Origin: Panulirus ornatus
Lineage: Eukaryota > Arthropoda > Malacostraca > Decapoda > Palinuridae
Direction: 5' to 3'
Assembly: GCF_036320965.1 (NCBI RefSeq)
Contig: NC_092235.1
Span: 7,917,550-7,981,549, forward strand
DNA length: 64,000 nucleotides
This document shows, piece after piece, positions 55,901 through 64,000 of the stretch. Every line of letters starts with the position of its first letter. Within the stretch, counting starts at the first letter, position 1. A program made the position numbers and the translations under genes. The notes beneath the pieces were generated by a model that saw nothing but the letters and a program-made list of their open reading frames with translations, was not told the DNA's origin and did no database searches.

Positions 55901-56200
55901 CTCTTCGAGGAGAGTGGCAACCAGATGACGGCCATTGTGGTAGATGAGCACATTAAACTGCAAGATTTTAAGTATTTTACGATTTTGGGAAATTTATCGT
56001 TCTTTTAATTCTGTGTTCGATGACAGCCATTGGCATTCCGTTGAGGGTCTTCATGTGAACTTCGGTGGAGGTTTGTCTGGTCTTGGGTCGGCAACTTCCT
56101 GGGAGGGGCTAGGGAGGGGGAGAGTCATTGTCGACGAGTCGAATGTCGATGTTGTAAGCAGGTAGGTTGTCTGGTGAGTCGGCAGTGTCAGGTTCTGTGG
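52960..56200 (-). mobile_element. Two-ORF LINE, palindrome copy B'
   Basis: Mirror of 36750-39985: ORF2 endonuclease and RT with the same stops and frameshifts, ending in the (ATTC)n tail near 52970. It lacks ORF1 and the 5' region because the inverted duplication stops at 56200. It is not functional. Confidence 0.85.
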
Positions 56201-56921
56201 GTGGGGGAGGGGGCGAAAATTTTGGGAGCCTTGAAAAATGTGTGGAAGTCGAGAACATTATCTCGGAAAGCAAAAATGGGTATGTTTGAAGGAATAGTGG
56301 TTCCAACAATGTTGTATGGTTGCGAGGCGTGGGCTATGGATAGAGTTGTGCGCAGGAGGATGGATGTGCTGGAAATGAGATGTTTGAGGACAATGTGTGG
56401 TGTGAGGTGGTTTGATCGAGTAAGTAACGTAAGGGTAAGAGAGATGTGTGGAAATAAAAAGAGCGTGGTTGAGAGAGCAGAAGAGGGTGTTTTTGAAATG
56501 GTTTGGGCACATGGAGAGAATGAGTGAGGAAAGATTGACCAAGAGGATATATGTGTCGGAGGTGGAGGGAACGAGGAGAAGAGGGAGACCAAATTGGAGG
56601 TGGAAAGATGGAGTGAAAAAGATTTTGTGTGATCGGGGCCTGAACATGCAGGAGGGTGAAAGGAGGGCAAGGAATAGAGTGAATTGGAGCGATGTGGTAT
56701 ACAGGGGTTGACGTGCTGTCAGTGGATTGAATCAAGGCATGTGAAGCGTCCGGGGTAAACCATGGAAAGCTGTGTAGGTATGTATATTTGCGTGTGTGGA
56801 CGTGTGTATGTACATGTGTAAGGGGGGGGGGGGGGTTGGGCCATTTCTTTCGTCTGTTTCCTTGCGCTACCTCGCAAACGCGGGAGACAGCGACAAAGTA
56901 TAGAAAAAAAAAAAAAAAAAA
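56201..56921 (+). mobile_element. RTE-type LINE 3' fragment (copy 8)
   Basis: It begins in the C-terminal region (VGEGAKILGALKNVWKS) and runs to the 3' end and poly-A at 56904-56921. One extra T near 56490 shifts the frame. It lies exactly at the palindrome's outer boundary and interrupts two different positions of the two-ORF LINE. Confidence 0.9.
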
Positions 56922-56929
56922 TGTATCAT

Positions 56930-58429
56930 TGTGGTTGTTGCTGTTCTGAAGGCCGCGGGAAAATAGCCAGAGGCTAGTGCCGCGTTGAAGAGGAAGGTGA
57001 TGGCTCTGATAGTGTTGTCAGGGAGATGTGTAAGTAGCTGGTAACCAATGCCTGAATTACCTAGAGCTACTTTGGACGATTTTAGAAAGAGGAATTTGAC
57101 CTCGCTCGATCTTATTGGAGTTGTGATAAGCGATTGGAAATGTATGATCTGTTCTGGGTAGAAGAGACGGGGTCTGTTTTGTATGTATTGTGTGACAATT
57201 TGAATGTTTTCGCACGCCAGAGGGTGAAGGGGGTGAGGGTGAAAGATACCTTCCCAGTGTTTTTGACAAATGTTGGCAATGTCTTGTGGGTTATGGTGTA
57301 GAGTGTTGTCGCCATTTAGCCCATTAAAGTCTGTTTTTGGTATTCCTTTGAGTTTTCGTATTCTGTTCCAAAACTCTTGAGGAGATTTGATCCGGTGTTG
57401 TTCTGTTGTGGTGATAACAGATTTCCAGTGTCTATTGTGGTCTTCTAGAAGGCTGTTGAGTGTGTGGTTTCGTAGGGATGTGAGGTCCCACTGTACTAGG
57501 CCCAATCGACGTCTGTTTTGCTCAAAGCGTCGACGGTAGCACGAGAGGAGTCTTGTTGTTTTGGGAGAGGGAAAGAAGGAATATCTTGAAGTAAATGAAG
57601 ATTTGGGGATAGAAATGTTAGCTGGCTGTGTGATTGTTTCGTGTATATGTTCTATTTCTGTGTCTATTAGTGTTATTGGGTGGTTTTCGTAGTTTGTGGT
57701 GTAAATGCAGTTGGAGAGAGTGTCTGAAGTTCTCCCAGTCTGCTCTTTTGTAGTGGTCGTGTGAGAGTGATGAGACGAGGATAGGGTTAGACGAGAGATG
57801 AAGAAAGATAGGGATGTGGTCGGAACCACACAGTGGTCCTGGAGACAAGAAATTATGAAGATAATTACTGGCTCTGTTGGAGAAGACAAGGTCAGGTCTG
57901 CCCTTCCCTCCTGGGCCAGTGAAGACAGTGTGGAAGTAAGGTCCTAGGAAGTTAAGACGTTTGTAAGAGTATAAAGCGAATAAGTCATCACCGTGAGAAT
58001 TGTTTCTGTTGTGGTGGAAGGTTCTGTGTTGGGCGTTGAGGTCAGCTAGAAGGTAGACTGGGATATGTGTATGATTAAATACTGTGTAGAGATCATGGAG
58101 TGGAATGGTAGTGTTGGGTCGAGAGTATGTAGTGTAGAAGAAAATTAAGCCATGTATTGTGTTTATCTTACCTGCTAGAAAGTGTTGGTATTGCCATGAG
58201 GTGGCGAGGTATTCGTGTTCGATGGTGTTGCGTATGAGAATAGCGACTCCCTCGTGTCTACTGTCTGGAGACTGTCGTGATGTATACCCGTAATGTCTAA
58301 TTTTGTATCCGTTGGTGATACATGTGATGTTAAGTATCACAACATCGGGTTTTTCTCTTCGAAGAGAGTGGCAATCAGATGACGGCCATTGTGATAGCTG
58401 TGCACGTTAAACTATAAGATTTTTAGCAT
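56930..58429 (-). pseudogene. LINE copy C ORF2 (endonuclease and partial RT)
   Basis: ATG at 58429. TAG at 58414-58412 replaces the CAG seen in copy B, and frames shift near 58350 and 57750. Endonuclease landmarks include CITNGYKIRHYGYTSRQSPD, HEGVAILIRN, YLLADLNAQHRTFHHN, GGKGRPDLVFSNR and CGSDHIPIFLHL. The linker and early RT follow (QEFWNRIRKLKGIPKTDFNG, SSEVKFLFLKSSKVALGNSG). The catalytic YADD block is missing because the element stops at 56930. Confidence 0.8.
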
Positions 58430-58674
58430 TTTACGACTTATGGAAGTTTATTGTCCTTCTTTGTCAGTTGTCGATGAAGGCCGTTGACGCACCGTTTGAG
58501 AGTTTCACTTGTATCATGTTTCTAGTCTTGGGTCGGGATCTATCTGGGGAGGGGTCAGGAGAGGGGAGAGGGGAGGGGAGAGGGTCATTGTCGACAATTT
58601 GAAGGTCGAGGTTGACCGTTGGTGGGTTGTCTGGTGTGTCGACAGGGTCAGGTGCTGGGGCTCCTCTGGGAGGG

Positions 58675-59930
58675 TTAGGCATTGGACGGAGGGAGGGGGA
58701 AGGGTTTATGGGGAACTGTCGTGTTGGTGGAAGTTGGGACGGTGGGGGTGGGAGAGGAATCGGTATTTGGAGAGACAGTAGGATTGTTGGTGTTGGGTTT
58801 GGGGGTTGTGGATGGAGTTGTGTTAGGGGGTGCGGAGGGGGTATTGGAAGTTGGGAGGGTGACAGGTTGAGTTGTTGGGGGAGAGTTGGAAGTGTTACTG
58901 GGGGTCTCCTGGGATACGTTTTCGTTAGGGGTCAGGGTGGCGGACGAGACAGGTGTCGGTGAGGGATGGTTGGTGGCGGGGGAGCTGAGGAGTTCAGGTG
59001 GAGTTCGTACATTGGGTAGGTTGTTATGAGCAAGCAGCAAATCGAAAATTCTGATGAATTCCGACTTATCTTCCCCGCTCAGGAACAACGCTTTTAGGTA
59101 GCACGCATGCATCCTACCTTGTAGGGTGAGGAGGTCTGAAGAATTAGTAGTTGGGATAGGAGAAGCTTGGGTGGCAGGGGGAGGAGCAGCAGCAGCAGCA
59201 ACTGTTGCGTAGAGGTGAGGGTTTGTGGAAGGAGGTGAGTTGGATTTTTGTGCCTGACGCACTGCGTGGAGTTACTCCTTACGTTGGCACAGCCAACGTC
59301 AGTGCCTGAACCTTGCACTCACGAAAACCATGACCAGTTTCCGCGCATTGACTACAGGTTTGGTGGGGTTCTTTACAGTTCTTAGTCTCATGTCCGTATT
59401 TCAGACATTTGAAACATTGTTGTACGTCGAGATATTCATCTTTCTTCAGGGATTTTGCAGGCACAGAGATCATGGGGAACAGGACTCCCCGGGGGAGCAG
59501 GCGATCAGCCTCGGTCGGGTTTGAACATTGTATCTTTATTGATCTGGAGTTATTCGGTTTATAGACGTTGATGACATTAACGTCATTGTTTTCGCCATTG
59601 ATGGCTTCAGCAATTTCCGTGGGGCTGAGGGTCAAGATAGATGCATCAGCATTATAGGCAATAATGGTACATCTAGTTTGAAGGGGGCAGCGGTCTTGAA
59701 CGATTTTGGTAATTTGTTTTAGCTAGTTCATCAAGGAGAGGTTTAGATATGATTGTATCTAAATCACTGTCTTTGCCCAAGCAGATCTTAAACTGGTATT
59801 TGTTCGAGGGTAATTGAATGACCCTAGTAGGACGGATCTCAGTGGTCTTAAAGACGATGGACAGGAGTTCGAACGTGGAAGGAGGGGGGCAATCAGTTTT
59901 GAGGGATTTTAGACGTATGTCGGGCGGCAT
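58675..59930 (-). pseudogene. LINE copy C ORF1 (gag-like, CCHC knuckles)
   Basis: Start MPPDIRLKSLKTDCPPPSTF at 59930, with a frameshift near 59690-59640 and another near 59270. The knuckles CFKCLKYGHETKNC and CSQCAETGHGFREC are intact; the third is disrupted at ALTLAVPT. After that comes a Pro/Ser/Thr-rich stretch and LLTLQGRMHACYLKALFLSG, conserved with copy B. As expected for a LINE ORF1, it would bind element RNA. Confidence 0.78.
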
Positions 59931-60384
59931 GTTGGTGGCATCAGTGTCCTAGTGCGAGAAAACGTGAGTGAGGGACGGTCGACGGTCCAAGGTAGGGGAG
60001 AGGTAAGAGATAGTGTGAGGGTCTCCACCCCGTCAGGTGAGAACAGGTCCACTCCAGCCTCCACTCTTCAGGAAAATGAGTTTTCCAGAATGGGTTGGGG
60101 AAGCTGGGGTAGAGATTGCTCAAGCCAAACGGTCGAGAGATGGATGATGGATGATAAAATATAAGAAAATAAAAAAGGGATGTGAAGATGGAGTGGAGGC
60201 AACGCGGGGGTGTGGGGAGCAGCGAGGGTGGTGAGGGAACAGCCTGCCGGCGTCGTCACCGTAACGGTCTCCCGCGGGAAGGAGGCAATGTTACTATCCG
60301 CTTCTTTCTCCTCCCTCTTCTTTTTTCGGTCTTCTCTCTTCTTTCTTCTGTCTTCTGTCTTCTCTCTTCTTTCGTCTTCTTTCG

Positions 60385-60545
60385 CCAGCCGGACCTTAAC
60401 GAGGAGCGTAATATGGAGGAGAGGATGGAGGAGGTGGTCCACTATGATCATAAACCTGCTGAGTTCTGGCAACGTGTCGTCTATGGTGACGAAAACACCT
60501 TCACCTCAGATGGTCATCCACAAACATAACATTATGTTGGCCCTA
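60385..60545 (+). pseudogene. Tc1/mariner-like transposase scrap
   Basis: One frame reads LNEERNMEERMEEVVHYDHK, then PAEFWQRVVYGDENTFTSDG, then HPQT and a stop. W..V...DE.TF.SDG is the usual form around the second catalytic Asp of Tc1/mariner transposases. Only about 50 codons remain, bounded on the right by (TC)n. Confidence 0.5.
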
Positions 60546-60553
60546 ACACCAGG

Positions 60554-60660
<107 letters not shown>

Positions 60661-60782
60661 GCTGTCTATTCCTAACAATATGTGCCTCAGCTTCATCCAT
60701 ATCCATAGATTGGTGTTGTCTGTAGGTTGGAGAATGCCTCACTACTGCAACGTAACTGAACGTCAAACAAATTGAAGGAAAT

Positions 60783-61590
60783 ACGTAACTACCTGCAGCC
60801 TTGTTATCCCACAACATAGTAACTATCTGCAGCCTAGTTATCCTACAACATAGTAACTATCTGCTGCCTTGTTATCCCACAACATAGTAACTATCTGCAG
60901 CCTTGTTATCCCACAACATAGTAACTATCTGCAGCCTTGTTATCCTACAACATAGTAACTACCTGCAGCCTTGTTATCCCACAACATAGTAACTATCTGC
61001 AGCCTTGTTATCCTACAACGTAGTAACTATCTGCAGCCTTGTTATCCCACAACATAGTAACTATCTGCAGCCTTGTTATCCTACAACATAGTAACTATCT
61101 GCTGCCTTGTTATCCCACAACATAGTAACTATCTACAGCCTTGTTATCCTACAACATAGTAACTATCTGCAGCCTTGTTATCCCACAACATAGTAACTAT
61201 CTGCTGCCTTGTTATCCCACAACATAGTAACTATCTACAGCCTTGTTATCCTACAACATAGTAACTATCTGCAGCCTTGTTATCCTACAACATAGTAACT
61301 ATCTGCAGCCTTGTTATCCTACAACATAGTAACTATCTGCTGCCTTGTTATCCTACAACATAGTAACTATCTGCAGCCTTGTTATCCTACAACATAGTAA
61401 CTATCTGCAGCCTTGTTATCCTACAACATAGTAACTATCTGCAGCCTTGTTATCCTACAACATAGTAACTATCTGCAGCCTTGTTATCCTACAGCATAGT
61501 AACTATCTGCAGCCTTGTCATCCTACAACATAGTAACTATCTGCAGCCTTGTTATCCTACAACATAGTAACTATCTGCTGCCTTGTTAGG
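60783..61590. repeat. Minisatellite, 34-bp unit, about 24 copies
   Basis: The unit contains CATAGTAACTATCTGCAGCC and TTGTTATCCTACAA, with variants CTGCTGCC, CTACAGCC and ATCCCAC. It is unrelated to the other 34-bp array at 8.8 kb. Confidence 0.95.
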
Positions 61591-61734
61591 TTTCTACTGT
61601 ATATATGTCACACAACCGTAACTAGTTTAACATATTGACATGATTCAGCAACACCTACACAAACATTAATGATCAATAAAACCTCCATCATGATGTGGTA
61701 TGTTTGACATACACACTTCACTATCACTTATACC

Positions 61735-61845
61735 GTCACAGTGGACGAGTCTGAAGGATTAATTATCGTGCCCTGGCAACCTACCGGACGCACTGGGACG
61801 GTGCCAGGTCACGATGATTAAACCTTCACACTCGTCCACCATGAC
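61735..61845. other. Long imperfect hairpin, ~44-bp stem and 23-nt loop
   Basis: GTGGACGAGTCTGAAGG at 61741 pairs with CCTTCACACTCGTCCAC ending at 61839. The pairing continues inward without slip through CCTGGCA/TGCCAGG, ending at 61778/61802, and outward through GTCA/TGAC at 61735/61845. Only a handful of mismatches occur. The fold is the size of an animal pre-miRNA but with a longer, straighter stem. A small MITE is the main alternative. No coding frame is convincing. Confidence 0.5.
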
Positions 61846-62315
61846 TACAGATGGGTTAATGATGTGTGGCTACTGTATGTTGGCACATGTGCCACACCTG
61901 CAACGACCCCGGACGGACCCGTGCTGCTGTTGCTGCTGCTGTCATCGCCGGTGGTGTAGAGACGTGGCACCACAGCGACCGACCGACGCCGTCCTGGAGT
62001 ACACGTCACATGGTGACGTCAGCCATGTCTGAGGCTGGACTGTGTTAGCACAGCGCCAGGATATACTCGTTGTTTATATATTAATAAAGATGTGAAGCAG
62101 GTCTTACTCTGGTTTTCCTGAACATATGACACAATATATTGTAAATATAGTATTATATTACCTGAGCGTAATAGAGTATATGATTTTGCCTAACAATCAT
62201 ATTGTAATGATGGCCAGTCAGCGACCAACCATACATAATTGTCATACATTGCATTACACAGGTGATGTGTATTAACGTGACACGTGAGGTGTTTGGTCAC
62301 GTGATTAGATCCATG

Positions 62316-62357
<42 letters not shown>

Positions 62358-62910
62358 TAAGCACATGACGTCATTCGTTGATCACATTATCGGCACACAA
62401 ATATAGGCCTGTATACGTCACCATTGTGAATCACGTGACCCACTGGTCTCCCATGATAAATGACCAATGTGTATGACCAATGTGTGTTTATATAAACATA
62501 TGTTAACAAGGGGATATCGGTAGTTGGCGATATATGGCAACTCCCGACATCAGGGCTACCAACATGTGCTACGACCGACACTAATATTTCAGTGAGTTTC
62601 GTAGTGTGTTGCCAAATGTTTCACTCATATTGTACACCGATACTTTTGTGATGTAGTGTACATACTGCGTCTTATATACTGACATGATTTTCATGGTTCA
62701 CAAGATACAAGGAGGAATTAATGACCACTTAGCTGATCTTCAACAATACTGAGATATACAATACAAAATGTTAAATGTATTAAGAATATGAACGAGGTGA
62801 GGATCTGGTGGAAGGTCAAAGTGGTGGTCAGGTCAAGGTTGGGTCACCGCAGCCAGACACACAATGTTATTAATGGTCATATCTGCAGTGCATTACACAC
62901 ATGTCTCACT
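61846..62910. other. No recognised gene; (TG)n inside
   Basis: A short frame at 61814-62032 contains a Cys run from repeated TGCTGCTG and is not credible. AATAAA occurs near 62082. (TG)n is at 62319-62352. I see no other structure. Confidence 0.5.
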
Positions 62911-62911
62911 C

Positions 62912-64000
62912 CCCACATGTGTTAGTGGTGTCATGTCTCACTCCCCACAGGTGTTAGTGGCGTCATGTCTCACTCCCCACAGGTGTTAGTGGTGTCATGT
63001 CTCACTCCCCACAGGTGTTAGTGGTGTCATGTCTCACTCCCCACAGGTGTTAGTGGTGTCATGTCTCACTCCCCACAGGTGTTAGTGGTGTCATGTCTCA
63101 CTCCCCACAGGTGTTAGTGGTGTCATGTCTCACTCCCCACAGGTGTTAGTGGTGTCATGTCTCACCCCCCACAGGTGTTAGTGGTGTCATGTCTCACTCC
63201 CCACAGGTGTTAGTGGTGTCATGTCTCACCCCCCACAGGTGTTAGTGGTGTCATGTCTCACTCCCCACAGATGTTAGTGGTGTCATGTCTCACTCCCTAC
63301 AGGTGTTAGTGGTGTCATGTCTCACTCCCCACAGGTGTTAGTGGTGTCATGTCTCACTCCCCACAGGTGTTAGTGGTGTCATGTCTCACTCCCCACAGGT
63401 GTTAGTGGTGTCATGTCTCAATCCCCACAGGTGTTAGTGGTGTCATGTCTCACTCCCCACAGGTGTTAGTGGTGTCATGTCTCACTCCCCACAGGTGTTA
63501 GTGGTGTCATGTCTCACTCCCCACAGGTGTTAGTGGTGTCATGTCTCAATCCCCACAGGTGTTAGTGGTGTCATGTCTCACTCCCTACAGGTGTTAGTGG
63601 TGTCATGTCTCACTCCCCACAGGTGTTAGTGGTGTCATGTCTCTCCCCACAGGTGTTAGTGGTGTCATGTCTCACTCCCCACAGGTGTTAGTGGTGTCAT
63701 GTCTCACTCCCCACAGGTGTTAGTGGTGTCATGTCTCACTCCCCACAGGTGTTAGTGGTGTCATGTCTCACTCCCCACAGGTGTTAGTGGTGTCATGTCT
63801 CACTCCCTACAGGTGTTAGTGGTGTCATGTCTCACTCCCCACAGGTATTAGTGGTGTCATGTCTCACTCCCTACAGGTGTTAGTGGTGTCATGTCTCACT
63901 CCCCACAGGTGTTAGTGGTGTCATGTCTCACTCCCCACAGGTGTTAGTGGTGTCATGTCTCACTCCCCACAGGTGTTAGTGGTGTCATGTCTCACTCCCC
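62912..64000. repeat. Minisatellite, 32-bp unit, at least 34 copies, runs off the window
   Basis: The unit contains GGTGTCATGTCTCACTCCCC and ACAGGTGTTAGT. Variants are CTCACCCCCC, CTCAATCCCC and CTCCCTACAG; one unit near 63640 is shortened by four bases. It continues past the end of the window. Confidence 0.95.

Larger units (their letters stand above)
56922..60140 (-). mobile_element. Two-ORF LINE (copy C), 3'-truncated
   Basis: It reads on the minus strand from the 5' region (about 60140) through ORF1 (59930 to about 58675) and ORF2 (58429 to 56930), ending mid-RT at ...FRTATTTM where RTE copy 8 begins. It is diverged from copy B and less decayed. The 5' sequences align with 35165-35465 (CATCCATCATC, ACCGT(T/C)TGGCTTGA, GGACCTGTTCTCACCT). 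A microsatellite-free GC-rich leader continues toward 60250. Confidence 0.8.

Noticed and set aside
61814..62032. Frame with a run of seven cysteines
   Set aside because: Caused by TGCTGCTG repetition; no domain and no upstream promoter.

Overview
This is a eukaryotic, repeat-dominated window, most likely from an arthropod and probably a decapod crustacean. The support is an interstitial (CCTAA)n tract, the arthropod TTAGG telomere motif; a very high density of dinucleotide microsatellites and minisatellites; many copies of one RTE-type LINE; and eukaryotic core promoters and Pol III tRNA genes with no bacterial-style gene packing. I see no multi-exon housekeeping gene. A 100-N scaffold gap lies at 26092-26191.

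Layout. 1-1840: nested inverted repeats carrying two divergent tRNA-Gln copies. 3020-5600: a TATA-driven small acidic-repeat ORF fused to a truncated copy of an RRM-protein locus. 8.8-17.3 kb: minisatellites, including a 3.9-kb block of a 27-bp unit. 18.8-19.7 kb: an intronless ORF on the minus strand with an RFX-like winged-helix region. 20.7-21.8 kb: two more minisatellites. 21.86-24.3 kb: the intact intronless RRM gene. 24.4-28 kb: a foldback hairpin, a degenerate AT-rich repeat, a Penelope-like RT remnant and a non-LTR RT remnant. 28.06-33.1 kb: two head-to-head RTE copies. 33.4-35.0 kb: a decayed C2H2 zinc-finger gene. 35.1-60.2 kb: two copies of a two-ORF LINE with CCHC knuckles, broken up by RTE copies and folded into a giant inverted duplication (36750-48292 against 48703-56200). 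A complete-looking RTE element with a 998-codon ORF sits in a 4-kb block present only in the left arm. 60.4-64 kb: a mariner-like scrap, two minisatellites and a long hairpin.

The most unusual signal is that the RFX-like ORF and the RRM ORF, which encode unrelated proteins on opposite strands 2.4 kb apart, share a promoter layout with almost the same spacing. Both have GTCGAC, GGATATTAGA, two ACTATATTT boxes and AG(T/G)TTACTTC, and ATG lies 75-76 nt from the second box. This suggests two intronless genes under one control programme, and possibly a wider family or an integrated element of unknown identity.

Other points of note are the palindrome, the potentially active LINE, the repeated association of RTE copies with (TA)n tracts, an unidentified coding tail at 42442-42654, and a ~44-bp-stem hairpin at 61735-61845. 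All identities are by eye; no database search was possible.
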